Shown: positions 20,482-31,029, counted from the first letter of the stretch. The stretch: DNA of 64,000 nucleotides from Alkanindiges illinoisensis (GCF_004377485.1 NZ_SNTY01000025.1:1-64000), one strand, 5' to 3'. Notes: a model not told the origin generated them from the letters alone. Numbers and translations: made by a program.

Positions 20482-20504
20482 AAAAGGCGAAGCACAGCTC
20501 CGCC
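20482..20504 (-). terminator. Terminator after nusG
   Basis: On the minus strand an 8-bp stem with one G-U pair (20497-20504 with 20486-20493) and a 3-nt loop is followed by TTTTGTGTTT. It separates the tuf-secE-nusG transcript from rplK. Confidence 0.75.
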
Positions 20505-20582
20505 CTTGCGCTTGGCTCAAGTAAGGTTTTATGCAACCTCGCTCAAGGCGCGATAGTATATACTATTTTTCAAGAAAATAAA

Positions 20583-21116
20583 CTAAATTGTTTTCTCAAC
20601 CTGACGGAATTCCAGCTCAACCTGTGTAGGACGATTGAATACGTTGATGGTTAAGGTCAGGCGGGATTTTTCGTACTGAACTTCTTCCACCACACCTTTA
20701 AAGTCGGTAAATGGACCATCAGTAACCAGCAATTCTTCACCCGGCTCAAACATCGTTTTTGGACGTGGCGCTTCGCCGGTATTACGCACTCGCGCTAAAA
20801 TGGCATCAGCCTCTTTTTGCGTAATAGGCGCGGGTTTTTCAGGTGTACCACCAATAAAACCCAATACCTTGGGACATTCTTTTACAATGTGCCAGGTATC
20901 ATCATTCATTTCCATTTCAATAAGGACGTAGCCCGGAAAGAATTTACGCTCACTCTTGCGTTTCTTGCCATCCTTCATTTCCACGACTTCTTCCGTAGGA
21001 ACCAGGACTTCACCAAAACTGTCCGCAACATGACTGCGGTCAATTCGGTCTTTCAAGGAACGCATTACTTGCTTTTCATAGCCTGAGTAGGCATGAACGA
21101 TATACCAGCGCTTCAT
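20583..21116 (-). CDS. nusG: Transcription termination/antitermination factor NusG
   Basis: NusG binds elongating RNA polymerase and links it to Rho or to ribosomal protein S10. The 177-residue product has the N-terminal NGN domain ([14 protein letters not shown]) and a C-terminal KOW domain ([18 protein letters not shown]). It starts 5 nt after the secE stop, so the two are co-transcribed. A terminator follows. Confidence 0.97.
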   Translation of the reverse strand: MKRWYIVHAYSGYEKQVMRSLKDRIDRSHVADSFGEVLVPTEEVVEMKDGKKRKSERKFFPGYVLIEMEMNDDTWHIVKECPKVLGFIGGTPEKPAPITQKEADAILARVRNTGEAPRPKTMFEPGEELLVTDGPFTDFKGVVEEVQYEKSRLTLTINVFNRPTQVELEFRQVEKTI

Positions 21117-21121
21117 AGTAA

Positions 21122-21565
21122 TTATCCGATGATCGACTGAATGAGCCAGCCAAAAATAGTGTCAAAGCCCCACAGGATTAAACTGGCAACTACCACTACC
21201 AATAAAACCTGCCAAGTGGTTGACACTGTTTCCTGCTTGGTTGGCCAAGTCACACGACGTAATTCAGTACGGGAATCTTTAAGTAAGATTGCAAATGCCT
21301 TGCCCTGATGGGTGGCATATAACAAACCTAGCGCAATCACAATACAGGCAACAATCGCACCAATACGCACCCAGACATTACTGCCTGATGCCCAATATGC
21401 AGGTAGGTACTGATTAATTAAAGTCGCCCCCACCAACAAAGCCAGTGCTATAATCCAAAAGACAATATCCAGCGCAGAGCCAGTTTTGACTATTTGTGCC
21501 GGATCATTTTGTTGGGGTATTGCCGCGCCGCTCAATGCATCACGCGTCTTTTCGTCAGTTGACAT
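21122..21565 (-). CDS. secE: Preprotein translocase subunit SecE
   Basis: Inner-membrane subunit of the SecYEG channel. The 147-residue product has three hydrophobic segments (about 27-50, 62-84 and 115-145) like the E. coli three-helix type. The conserved cytosolic amphipathic stretch before the last helix is present ([20 protein letters not shown]), which clamps SecY. It lies between tRNA-Trp and nusG, the standard order. Confidence 0.95.
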   Translation of the reverse strand: MSTDEKTRDALSGAAIPQQNDPAQIVKTGSALDIVFWIIALALLVGATLINQYLPAYWASGSNVWVRIGAIVACIVIALGLLYATHQGKAFAILLKDSRTELRRVTWPTKQETVSTTWQVLLVVVVASLILWGFDTIFGWLIQSIIG

Positions 21566-21629
21566 TATTTTAGACTCGTTATTAAACCAATGACTTAATT
21601 AGCGAAAGTCAGCATCAAGCTTTAAAATA

Positions 21630-21705
21630 TGGCAGGCCCTGTAGGATTCGAACCTACGACCCTCGGTTTTGGAGACCGATGCTCTACCAACTGAGCTAAG
21701 GACCT
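21630..21705 (-). tRNA. tRNA-Trp (CCA)
   Basis: Complete cloverleaf of 76 nt with encoded CCA end. The anticodon loop CTCCAAA gives anticodon CCA, and the acceptor stem pairs 7 bp with one G-U. It lies between tuf and secE and is probably cut out of their common transcript. Confidence 0.97.
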
Positions 21706-21716
21706 GTAAAGTTTGA

Positions 21717-21767
21717 CCGAAGGCAAGAATTTATCACCTTCGGCACATTATCTAAAGTTTAGATAAT
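21717..21767 (-). promoter_or_regulatory. Two hairpins between tuf and tRNA-Trp
   Basis: A perfect 10-bp inverted repeat with one central base (21747-21756 with 21758-21767) is followed by a 7-bp stem CCGAAGG/CCTTCGG (21717-21723 with 21737-21743), 12 nt before the tRNA 5' end. No T run follows, so they look like RNA processing or 3'-end protecting structures for the tuf mRNA, not intrinsic terminators. Confidence 0.55.
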
Positions 21768-21806
21768 ATTTATGTAAAGTACCTAGAAACTATTAAGCGA
21801 TATTGC

Positions 21807-22997
<1,191 letters not shown>

Positions 22998-23244
22998 GAT
23001 GTCATTCCTCGTCCACGTCGAATGCCTTTGACATCCGCACACTATTATTAAACGCAGTCTACGACCTGTAAGCCTGTCTAAGATAAGTAAACTTAGTCTA
23101 CGACGCTTGGTCTGATGACCTGATTTGTTCAGCCGCCTATTAAAGCACGCACTGAACACCAACACAATAATTTAGGCAGGCTTTAATGCCTGCCTTTGTG
23201 GCACTTATAACCACAGAACTTGCCATACCATCTGGTACAATATC

Positions 23245-23319
<75 letters not shown>

Positions 23320-23337
23320 TTAAAATCTGTATTCACT

Positions 23338-23413
23338 TGGAGCGGGAGACGAGGGTCGAACTCGCGACATTCAGCTTGGAAGGCTGACGCTCTACCAACT
23401 GAGCTACTCCCGC
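23338..23413 (-). tRNA. tRNA-Gly (TCC)
   Basis: Complete 76-nt cloverleaf with encoded CCA. Anticodon loop CTTCCAA gives TCC. Confidence 0.96.
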
Positions 23414-23436
23414 ACTTGAGGGTGAATTACAAAATA

Positions 23437-23520
23437 TGGTGGTGGGAGAAGGATTCGAACCTTCGAAGCTTTCGCGACAGAGTTACAGTCTGTTGGGTTT
23501 GACCGCTCCCCAATCCCACC
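23437..23520 (-). tRNA. tRNA-Tyr (GTA)
   Basis: Complete 84-nt class II tRNA with a long variable arm and encoded CCA. Anticodon loop CTGTAAC gives GTA. Confidence 0.96.
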
Positions 23521-23570
23521 GTTGTGTGTTAGTTCACACATCACCTACCTGATTTTAACTTTCTTAAAAC

Positions 23571-23646
<76 letters not shown>

Positions 23647-23680
23647 GTTACGTTTTAGCGCATCAAGTGAAGCGGACAGC

Positions 23681-23740
23681 AGTTTAACAAAAACAAAGGG
23701 TGACACAAGTGCTTTTTTGAATTTTTTGCAAAAAAAGCTT
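23681..23740 (-). promoter_or_regulatory. Promoter of the tRNA-tuf operon with UP-like A/T tracts
   Basis: On the minus strand TTGTGT (23703-23708) and TAAACT (23681-23686) are 16 nt apart. Long A and T tracts lie just upstream (23709-23740), as in UP elements. The GC-rich stretch after the -10 box (GCTGTCCGC) resembles the discriminator of stringently controlled promoters. The -35 match is weak. Confidence 0.5.
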
Positions 23741-25229
23741 AAATATCCAGTCCGTTTGCTGATAATTCAACCGCTTTGATCACTGCGCGAGCTTTTATCA
23801 AGGTTTCGTTCCATTCTGCTTGCGGTACTGAGTCGGCAACCAGTCCTGCGCCAGCCTGTACCTGCACTTGCCGATCACGGATTACGGCAGTGCGAATTGC
23901 AATTGCCGTATCCATTTCACCATGCCAGCCCAGATAGCCTACTGCACCGCCAAACACGCCACGTTTGACCGGTTCTACCTCATCAATGATTTCCATGGCA
24001 CGGATTTTTGGGGCACCGGACAATGTCCCTGCTGGAAAAGTGGCCTTAAACACGTCCATTGCAGTGACATCATCACGCACTTCGCCTTCAACATTAGACA
24101 CGATATGCATCACATGTGAGTAACGCTCAATCACCATGCGCTCTGTGACCCTTACTTTGCCAATTTTACTGACCCGTCCTACATCGTTACGGCCCAGATC
24201 AATAAGCATAAGATGCTCGGCAATTTCCTTGGTGTCACTCAGCAAATCTTGCTCTAGTGCAACATCTTCACTATGGGTTTTACCACGCGGGCGTGTACCT
24301 GCCAGTGGCCGTACCGTGGCAATGCCATTTTCCAGCCGGGACAGGATTTCAGGTGAAGAGCCAATCAGGTAAAAGGGTTTTTGATCCGCTAATGTACTGC
24401 CCTGCACCATAAACAGATACGGAGAAGGATTTAAGTGCCGCAAGGCACGATAAACTGACAGTGGATCACCATCAAAATCTGACACCATGCGATGCCCTGG
24501 CACCACCTGCATCACATCACCGGCGCGAATATACTCCTTTACAACATCAACTGTGTTCAGGTAATTGTCCTGCCCGGTTAATGAGGTAAATATGGGCGCG
24601 CTATGTGGCTTAGCTTGCAGACTGATGGGCTGAGCCAGTAATTGCTCCAGTTCATCCAGCCGCTGGCAAGCCTGCTCAAAGGCATTTTCTTCCTGGGTGT
24701 CGGCATGGGTAATCAAAAACAGGGTGTCACTTAAATTATCAAATACCACCACAGTTCTGGACAGCATCAGCCAGATATCGGGCAAGCCCAGCACGTCATT
24801 GGCAGGCGGGTTTTTAAGACGGGGTTCAATGTAACGTACCGCATCGTAGCCAAAATAGCCGACCAAGCCACCTGTAAACACTGGCAATGCTGGAATCAGG
24901 TCAGCGCCGGGCACCTTAAACTGGCTTTGAAACTGCTGGATGTAGGCAAATGGATCCGCACAGGAAAATTGTTGCAACTGGCCATTTTGCTGTACCTGCA
25001 TGATGCCATTGTTACACTCTAAGACGGCATCCTGCCCCACACCAATCATGGAAAAGCGCGCCCATTGCTCGCCACCTTCGACGGATTCAAACAAATAAGC
25101 CAGCTGGTGCTGACGTAAACGGGCAAAAACCGATAGTGGTGTGTCTGTATCGGCCAGACGGCGACGAAAAACCGGAATATAGTTAAAACCTGCTGCTTTA
25201 AGCTGCTCAAATTGCTGCTGATCAATCAT
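23739..25229 (-). CDS. trpE: Anthranilate synthase component I
   Basis: Chorismate-binding subunit that, with the TrpG glutaminase, makes anthranilate in the first committed step of tryptophan synthesis. At 496 residues it has the normal length. Signature stretches of the chorismate-binding domain are present (LAGTRPRGKT, LIDLGRNDVGRVSKIG, FPAGTLSGAPKIRAMEIIDE). The N-terminal region has the tryptophan feedback site type (SLFES-like text reads YLFESVEGGEQWARFS here). The trpG, trpD and trpC genes are not adjacent, as in Pseudomonas and Acinetobacter. A 206-nt spacer separates it from the upstream phosphatase gene. I saw no Trp-rich leader peptide, so attenuation by translation is not supported. 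Confidence 0.95.
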   Translation of the reverse strand: MIDQQQFEQLKAAGFNYIPVFRRRLADTDTPLSVFARLRQHQLAYLFESVEGGEQWARFSMIGVGQDAVLECNNGIMQVQQNGQLQQFSCADPFAYIQQFQSQFKVPGADLIPALPVFTGGLVGYFGYDAVRYIEPRLKNPPANDVLGLPDIWLMLSRTVVVFDNLSDTLFLITHADTQEENAFEQACQRLDELEQLLAQPISLQAKPHSAPIFTSLTGQDNYLNTVDVVKEYIRAGDVMQVVPGHRMVSDFDGDPLSVYRALRHLNPSPYLFMVQGSTLADQKPFYLIGSSPEILSRLENGIATVRPLAGTRPRGKTHSEDVALEQDLLSDTKEIAEHLMLIDLGRNDVGRVSKIGKVRVTERMVIERYSHVMHIVSNVEGEVRDDVTAMDVFKATFPAGTLSGAPKIRAMEIIDEVEPVKRGVFGGAVGYLGWHGEMDTAIAIRTAVIRDRQVQVQAGAGLVADSVPQAEWNETLIKARAVIKAVELSANGLDI

Positions 25230-25435
25230 GCTATTCTCACCAAACTTGCATTATTTATGTACATGGCGCGCCTGTGTTCTACTTTGGCAAAACTAAAAAT
25301 CAGGCAAAGGAGTTACCGGCATTGAGTAAAACCGGACATTATTGTTAGTGACGCCAGCGTGAGCAGCAATAGACAGACATTGAGCTATAAAAGCACATAG
25401 AAAACTCGAAACAGTGTGACAGGTGAAGTGTAACG

Positions 25436-26152
25436 CTAAAGCAATTGTTGCAGCGAATCAAGTACTAGATCAGGATTGCAGTCAGCAACAGGTTCACCGT
25501 GATTATACCCATAAGTCAGTGCAACACATTGCATGCCAGCGGCATGGGCAGCTTCCACATCGTTGCGTGAATCGCCAATCATCAGGGCCTGATGCGGCTC
25601 AAGCTCAAAATAGTGCAGCGCATGTTGCAGACTCATTGGATGCGGCTTTTTGTGAGTGACACTATCGCCACCCAGCAGCAAGTGGAAGGGCGACAGCAAG
25701 TCAAGCGCTTGCAGCAGGTCATGGGCAGGCTGATAGGGCTTATTGGTGATACACGCCAGCTTCAGGTTTTGACTCTGGCAAGCCTGAATAAACGCTTCTA
25801 CCCCATCATAAATCCGGCTTTCCACACAAACATGCCGTTCATAATGATTTAAAAATGCCTCAAGCAACTGGTGCTGCTGCTCCTGCAATGAATCATGCAC
25901 ATTTGCCTGTGGCCTTGAGCCATGTACTGGTGCAGTAATCCCCTGTTCATGCTGGTGCTTGATCACACAATAGGCCAGTTGTGGTGCACCACGACCTACC
26001 CAGCAGCGCACCTGTGCTTCGCTCACAGCAGGGCGGCCAAGTGTTGCCAGTGCTGCATTCATGGCATGGTAAATATCAATGGCAGAGTCAACCAGCGTGC
26101 CATCCAGATCAAAAAATACAGCGCGTAAGTCTCGAAGTTCAGCAAGTTTCAT
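25436..26152 (-). CDS. gph: Phosphoglycolate phosphatase-like HAD hydrolase
   Basis: A HAD-superfamily phosphatase of 238 residues. Motif I is FFDLDGTLVDS (about 14-24), the lysine motif lies in THKKPHP and motif III in MIGDSRNDVEAA. A helical cap domain sits after motif I. Gph clears 2-phosphoglycolate formed during repair of oxidised DNA ends. The position just upstream of trpE is the same as in pseudomonads, which supports this assignment over other HAD functions. An insertion rich in Gln and His (about 70-95) makes the cap slightly longer than usual. Confidence 0.82.
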   Translation of the reverse strand: MKLAELRDLRAVFFDLDGTLVDSAIDIYHAMNAALATLGRPAVSEAQVRCWVGRGAPQLAYCVIKHQHEQGITAPVHGSRPQANVHDSLQEQQHQLLEAFLNHYERHVCVESRIYDGVEAFIQACQSQNLKLACITNKPYQPAHDLLQALDLLSPFHLLLGGDSVTHKKPHPMSLQHALHYFELEPHQALMIGDSRNDVEAAHAAGMQCVALTYGYNHGEPVADCNPDLVLDSLQQLL

Positions 26153-26196
26153 GACACACCTTGGAGTTATTTTAAGCGTGGGCGTAATTGGGCACT

Positions 26197-26241
26197 AAAA
26201 ACCTGCTATCTAGTGGCCTATTAACAAGCATAACAAGCAGG
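26197..26241 (-). terminator. Candidate terminator after the FHA-domain gene
   Basis: On the minus strand AGCAGG/CCTGCT arms (26236-26241 with 26202-26207) are followed by TTTTTAG. The loop is long and contains a second small stem (GGCCT/AGGCC), so the strength is uncertain. Confidence 0.4.
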
Positions 26242-26263
26242 CCTTAAATCATCATTACTGGCT

Positions 26264-26818
26264 TTAACTAACAAAATACCAGATTGAAATAAGCACCAGT
26301 AAAATCAGAATCGCCATGGCCAGTGCTGCTGGCAGGGTATTTTTAATACCTGATTTAGAGGCAGGCTGCGGTACAGAAGAATTAGCCTGTACTGCTGCTG
26401 GCTCTGCTTGCGCTTGTACAGTAGGCGTAACTGATGGCATAGGCGCTGGCTTGGGTACTGAAATCTGGGCTGGCCGGCCTTCGCTGGTCAGGGTAACCGA
26501 TTCTGTAGTTCTTTCACGCAAGGCATCATGCAGGGTGTTTAACACCAAAAAACGCACCACATCGATCTGGAACTCATCATCTTCATGCAATTGCTGCTCA
26601 TCAATACGCGCGCCATTGACAAAGGTTCCATTGGAGGACTTTAGGTCTTTAAGCCACAGGTTATTGTCGCGCACCGATAGTTCGGCATGCCGCCGTGACA
26701 CATGACCACCCTGAAGTATAATATCGACACTTTGATCACGGCCGATAATCCTGTCCTGATCAATAATGATTTCCTGTCCAACAAATGGGCCGGCAACGGC
26801 TTTAATTTTCCAGGCCAT
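26264..26818 (-). CDS. FHA-domain protein with C-terminal membrane anchor
   Basis: A 184-residue protein. The first 90 or so residues form a forkhead-associated domain with the usual GR, SRRHA and SSNGTFVNG signatures, which binds phosphothreonine peptides. A Pro/Ala/Gln-rich linker (about 100-150) leads to one C-terminal hydrophobic segment (about 160-182), so it should be tail-anchored with the FHA domain in the cytosol. It lies 85 nt after gspD and may share the gspNCD transcript. No Ser/Thr kinase gene is in the window. The partner is unknown. Confidence 0.8.
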   Translation of the reverse strand: MAWKIKAVAGPFVGQEIIIDQDRIIGRDQSVDIILQGGHVSRRHAELSVRDNNLWLKDLKSSNGTFVNGARIDEQQLHEDDEFQIDVVRFLVLNTLHDALRERTTESVTLTSEGRPAQISVPKPAPMPSVTPTVQAQAEPAAVQANSSVPQPASKSGIKNTLPAALAMAILILLVLISIWYFVS

Positions 26819-26903
26819 AGTGTTTCCTCAAGGCTATAAAACGAAAAGATGCAACTATTTCATACTGCTTTAATTCTGCCATAACACCAATGTCGAATAG
26901 ATA

Positions 26904-29186
26904 TTATTCTGAACGAATGGTGGTTTGAATGACGGTATTTCCATCACGCGTGGTATTGGTGACTGGTGTTACCGGCTTTACATCTACCATAGGCTGCACC
27001 ACAACAACAGGTGGATTTATCACGGGTGTTGTAACTGCACGCTGAACAGCCACTGGGGTTTTATCAATGGTGTTCATGCTGGGATTGGTGCTGGCGTCTG
27101 TGGTGCTATCGCCATAAATCCGGTCAATTTGCTCAGGCAAGCGGGTGATATTGCCATTGGGGTCTAGAATCAATTGCAGGCCGCGCACCTGACCATAACG
27201 TTTTTGAGTCAGGTCATTCACAGACTGGCCATCACGGATAATAGTGGGATGCAGGAATACCAGCAAATTGCGTTTTTCGTGAGAGTCATTATCAGAACGA
27301 AACAAACGGCCCAGTACCGGAACTTTACTTAAGCCGGGTACTGCCTGCGTGGTGCTGCTATTGTCATCCTGAATCAAGCCCCCCAGTACAATGGTTTGCT
27401 GGTCTTCAGCCAGAATTGCAGTTTTAATCAGGCGTTTTGTTGTTGTAATATCAGTTTTGCTGACAGCATTATTGGTTGGTACTACTGCTGATACTTCCTG
27501 TTCAACTTCCAGACGAATGGTGCCGCCATCGCCAATGTGCGGAATCACCTTTAAGGTTAAACCTACATCCTTGCGCTCAACCGTTTGATAGGGCGATGCT
27601 GTACCGCCGCTGGTGAGCGTGGCAGAACCAGTGATAAAAGGCACGTTCTGACCAACTACAATATGCGCTTCTTCATTATCCAGTGTCAGAACCGAGGGTA
27701 CAGACAATAAATTGGCTTTTGTATTACTATCAAGTGCCTGAATCAATGCCCCATAAAAATTGGTCTGGCCATTTTTTTCCCGCACATCGCCTAGTGCAAT
27801 GGCCGCACCAGCCAATTGGCTTGCTACACTGGCAGCAGCAGTTCCTCCAGCAGCCACACCAGCACCAATCTGGGCTAAGCTAGCTCCAACATTATTAAAG
27901 TTAATTAACCCCACCCCACTGGTTAAATCACCCAGTGCCCATTGAATGCCCAGTTGTTCGCCAGTTGAGCCAGATACTTCCACAATGGCTGCTTCAATCA
28001 GCACCTGTGAGCGGCGTGAATCCAGCTGGTCAATGGCGGATTCAATTTCGCGCATTAATGCCGGCTCAGCTTTTACAATCAGGGCATTCTGGGTTTCATC
28101 GGCAATAATGCTGATCCCGCCTGCACTAAAGGTGCTTAACTGGTTATTATTACTGTTGCTATTGCTACCTAGGCTAGTCAGGTTCACGCTAGCACCATTA
28201 CCCAGTGAGCTACTGTTGCCCGTATTACTGGTGGTGCCCGTCGTTGTATTGTTGCTGCTATTGCTAAATGAACTATTGTTGCTGGAAGTAGAATTACTGC
28301 TGGAACTGGTGTTTTGGCCAGTCACCAGACCTTGCAGCATTTGCGCCAGATTTTTGGCACTGGCATGTCTTAGGCGAAATACCCGCAGGCCACCCAGACG
28401 ATCCGCAGGGGCGACATCCAGCATTTGCACCAGCTCACGAATGCGTTTGCGGCTTGCCGCATCACCTTTAACCAGCAGGCGGTTGCTGCGTGCATCAGAA
28501 ATCAGGCGTACCCGCGAACCCCGCACATCTCGTGAGGTGCCCGTGGCACTCATGGCATCAACCAGCCCAATAATTTCCTCGGCCTGACTGTTGCGCAGGG
28601 AAATTGCTTCGATGTCATCATCACCGGTTCCATCCAGCGTGCGCACCAGCTTTTCAATTTGCTCAATATTTTCGGCGCGGTCAGACACAATCAAGGCATT
28701 GGTGCCGGGAATAGCCGCTAAATGGGCATATTGCGGCATTAACGGACGAATAGCTGGAATTATGTCGCTAGGATTGGTATTTTCCAGCCAGATCACTCGG
28801 GTAACGACCAGTTCGCCCCGAATCCGGTTGCGGCTGTCAAATGGCGTACCGCTACTGCGGGCATTGGTATCAGGCACTAGCTTGATGGTATTACCTGAAG
28901 GAACCGCCACCACGCCATTAACATTCAATACGCCCAGAAACAGGTCATAAACCTGATCACGTGTTAATGCCTTATTGGAAATCACAGTGACCGTGCCCTT
29001 CACCCGGGGGTCAACAGCAAAGTTCTTGCCAGTGATATCCGCGACTTCATTCACAAAAGCCGTCAGGTCAGCGTCGCGCAGATTGATTTTCCATGTCTGG
29101 GCATTGGCCGGAAATGCCAGCGCAGCCAGTAATGGTAACGCCATGAACACACCATAAGCAGAGCGTTTATGAGCAAAGTTTGCCAT
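26904..29186 (-). CDS. gspD: Type II secretion system secretin GspD
   Basis: Outer-membrane channel of the type II secretion system. A signal peptide ends at residue 30 (NAQ). N0 to N3 domains follow, then the secretin core with the family motif region (VPSVLTLDNEEAHIVVGQNVPF and later VPGLSKVPVLGRLF). At 760 residues it is slightly long because of a Ser/Asn/Thr/Gly-rich insert at about 292-349 in the N3 region, and a Thr/Val/Pro-rich C-terminal tail. It is the third gene of a gspN-gspC-gspD operon, 83 nt after gspC. The remaining gsp genes are not nearby. Confidence 0.95.
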   Translation of the reverse strand: MANFAHKRSAYGVFMALPLLAALAFPANAQTWKINLRDADLTAFVNEVADITGKNFAVDPRVKGTVTVISNKALTRDQVYDLFLGVLNVNGVVAVPSGNTIKLVPDTNARSSGTPFDSRNRIRGELVVTRVIWLENTNPSDIIPAIRPLMPQYAHLAAIPGTNALIVSDRAENIEQIEKLVRTLDGTGDDDIEAISLRNSQAEEIIGLVDAMSATGTSRDVRGSRVRLISDARSNRLLVKGDAASRKRIRELVQMLDVAPADRLGGLRVFRLRHASAKNLAQMLQGLVTGQNTSSSSNSTSSNNSSFSNSSNNTTTGTTSNTGNSSSLGNGASVNLTSLGSNSNSNNNQLSTFSAGGISIIADETQNALIVKAEPALMREIESAIDQLDSRRSQVLIEAAIVEVSGSTGEQLGIQWALGDLTSGVGLINFNNVGASLAQIGAGVAAGGTAAASVASQLAGAAIALGDVREKNGQTNFYGALIQALDSNTKANLLSVPSVLTLDNEEAHIVVGQNVPFITGSATLTSGGTASPYQTVERKDVGLTLKVIPHIGDGGTIRLEVEQEVSAVVPTNNAVSKTDITTTKRLIKTAILAEDQQTIVLGGLIQDDNSSTTQAVPGLSKVPVLGRLFRSDNDSHEKRNLLVFLHPTIIRDGQSVNDLTQKRYGQVRGLQLILDPNGNITRLPEQIDRIYGDSTTDASTNPSMNTIDKTPVAVQRAVTTPVINPPVVVVQPMVDVKPVTPVTNTTRDGNTVIQTTIRSE

Positions 29187-29269
29187 GTGTTGCCTACATC
29201 CTTTTCAAATTCTGACAAGCCCGGAGACGTGGACACGAGTGCGTTGCATTGTGCTGACCTACCGAGGCA

Positions 29270-30094
29270 TTAAAAACTTTGTTGAATGGTCATGGTTTGC
29301 TCACCACGACGGATTTCAATTTGTGCATTGCGCTGCTGCTGAATTTGTTGCAGCGCCCGGATATCATTTTGAATTTGTCCCAGTGGCCGGCCATTGAGTG
29401 ACACAATACGGTCGCCCGGACGCAAGCCTAGCTTGTTGCGGATTTCAGCCGGTGCGGTTGCTGAAACCTCATAACCCTGACTGGTGGGCTGCACACCCAT
29501 TTGGCTTAAATAGCCACTGGGATTACTTTGCAGCTGCTGAATCGCATCACCCAACGCATTTTGAGCCTGCTGGGCCTGATTAACAGGATTATTCAACGCT
29601 GCTGCTGTGGAAGCAACAGCCGGCCCGGAAGCCATTGCGCCTTCATCTCCAAAGTACAGAGTTGCTTCACGGCCATCTGCATAGCCCAGTGTGACATGAT
29701 CCCAGGCCACAGCAACAAGACGCTGGCTGGTGCCTTCAATCTGCTGGCCTATACGGTAGCGGTTAGAAACATTATTGGCACGAATCACCGCTGCTGAATT
29801 GCGCGCTGGCCTGCCCAGGAAAATCCCTTCCAGCTTCAGCGGGATCTGCGCTTCAGGGCTTTGGCCAGAGGGTAAATCCACCCGGTTTTCCTTAAACAGA
29901 GAAAAACCGCTAATGTTGGGTACTTGCGTGGACTGGTTATAGCTGAGCGGAATGTCACGCGCAACCGGCGGCTGTGGTGGCGCCAGTACTAGCCAGATCA
30001 GGGCCGCCAGCTTCCAGCATAGCCAGACAATTAAAACAAATAAAAGCCACGGTGCGGTTTGATCCAGCGTTTTAAGTGAAAAATACTGACGCAT
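29270..30094 (-). CDS. gspC: Type II secretion system protein GspC
   Basis: Inner-membrane protein that connects the inner platform to the GspD secretin in the periplasm. The 274-residue product has one N-terminal transmembrane helix (about 15-38), the HR domain (LFKENRVDLPSGQ... IPLKLEGIFLGRPARNSAAVI) and a C-terminal PDZ domain (about 190-270, with LGLRPGDRIVSLNGRPL). The start codon overlaps the gspN stop (TAATG), so translation is coupled. Confidence 0.93.
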   Translation of the reverse strand: MRQYFSLKTLDQTAPWLLFVLIVWLCWKLAALIWLVLAPPQPPVARDIPLSYNQSTQVPNISGFSLFKENRVDLPSGQSPEAQIPLKLEGIFLGRPARNSAAVIRANNVSNRYRIGQQIEGTSQRLVAVAWDHVTLGYADGREATLYFGDEGAMASGPAVASTAAALNNPVNQAQQAQNALGDAIQQLQSNPSGYLSQMGVQPTSQGYEVSATAPAEIRNKLGLRPGDRIVSLNGRPLGQIQNDIRALQQIQQQRNAQIEIRRGEQTMTIQQSF

Positions 30095-30837
30095 TATGGC
30101 GCTCGCAAACTCGATAGGGGCTGACGGGTCGACACGACAGCGGTATCCAGTCCGGCCTGACCCCGATAGCCTGCAACGGTCAGTAATAAACGCTGGGTTA
30201 ACTGAACTTCCAGCATTTGATCCTTGGACAAGTAAATATCACCCATGCGTTCGTTTTGTCCGGTAGTCAGGTTAAGTTGCAATCTGCCCTGCGGTGCACT
30301 TAAGTGAGCCACCAGTGGCGGCAGATTCGCACGCTCAATGTGCCCTTCAAAAGGATAACCCAGCATGCCACCAGCCCAGTTCATTTGCCCTTCGGCATCC
30401 TGCCAGCCCTGCTGCTTGTGATAAATCACCTTGAGATCACGCAACTGGATTGGATTGTTGGGCCACTGCCACGGAAACAGGCTGCTTAAAGTTTGGGTGC
30501 TGATTTGCCCATTAAACTGCTCGATGCGACGCTGGTTGAAGCCCACTGCCATTTTACCATCCAGACGGGTATCACCAGTTCTTAGCTCAACGTCAGCGCC
30601 TACTCTTAACAACAGTAATGACCACGGGCGCAATTTCCATGAAACCACACCCTGTACCTGCTCAATGTGCCAGTCAGCCTGACCCTGCCAGATGCTGCCA
30701 CTGATGCTATCAATATAGGGGTTATTGGGGGAAACACGTGCAATGATCCAGGCTGCTGGTAGCTGCAATACAATGAATAAAAGCAATAGAGAAACTGCAA
30801 AGACCCACCAGCCCTTCCCCGGCTGTTTTACTGTCAT
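30094..30837 (-). CDS. gspN: Type II secretion system protein GspN
   Basis: Accessory inner-membrane/periplasmic component of type II secretion, 247 residues. It has a single N-terminal hydrophobic helix (about 10-32) and the usual GspN text (SGSIWQGQADW, VSWKLRPWSLL). It is the first gene of gspN-gspC-gspD, the small satellite operon typical of Acinetobacter-type genomes, where gspE, gspF and gspG-K lie elsewhere. Its precise role in the machine is not settled in the family. Confidence 0.9.
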   Translation of the reverse strand: MTVKQPGKGWWVFAVSLLLLFIVLQLPAAWIIARVSPNNPYIDSISGSIWQGQADWHIEQVQGVVSWKLRPWSLLLLRVGADVELRTGDTRLDGKMAVGFNQRRIEQFNGQISTQTLSSLFPWQWPNNPIQLRDLKVIYHKQQGWQDAEGQMNWAGGMLGYPFEGHIERANLPPLVAHLSAPQGRLQLNLTTGQNERMGDIYLSKDQMLEVQLTQRLLLTVAGYRGQAGLDTAVVSTRQPLSSLRAP

Positions 30838-30999
30838 TTGTTAAAATACCATCATTTGTTTTAACCAGTGGCCATGTGCCTGCATGATGGCTCATTATGC
30901 GCAAAACTGCTGTAAACGAAAAGCGTTTTATATTAAGTTTTCATCACGCTTTAAGCCAGCAATATCAAAGTACACCACTGGCTTGCGTTTTTTTAAGAA

Positions 31000-31029
31000 G
31001 AAGCTTTAAATTAAGAAGCCTTAAATTAA
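31000..31029. repeat. 15-bp tandem duplication over the hns-like stop codon
   Basis: Two near-identical 15-bp units (31000-31014 and 31015-31029, one mismatch) cover the last two codons and stop of the H-NS-like gene, giving a second potential stop region directly downstream. Confidence 0.6.

Noticed and set aside
23705..23745. Terminator of trpE formed by the A and T tracts
   Set aside because: The GCTTTTTT/AAAAAAGC arms are pure A-T with a long loop and no T tail; they fit better as upstream elements of the tRNA promoter.
25230..25435. trp attenuator with leader peptide before trpE
   Set aside because: No short frame with clustered Trp codons and no terminator/antiterminator pair was found.
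27946..28587. 213-residue plus-strand frame opposite gspD
   Set aside because: Its Leu-rich stretch is only the antisense of the Ser/Asn insert of GspD.
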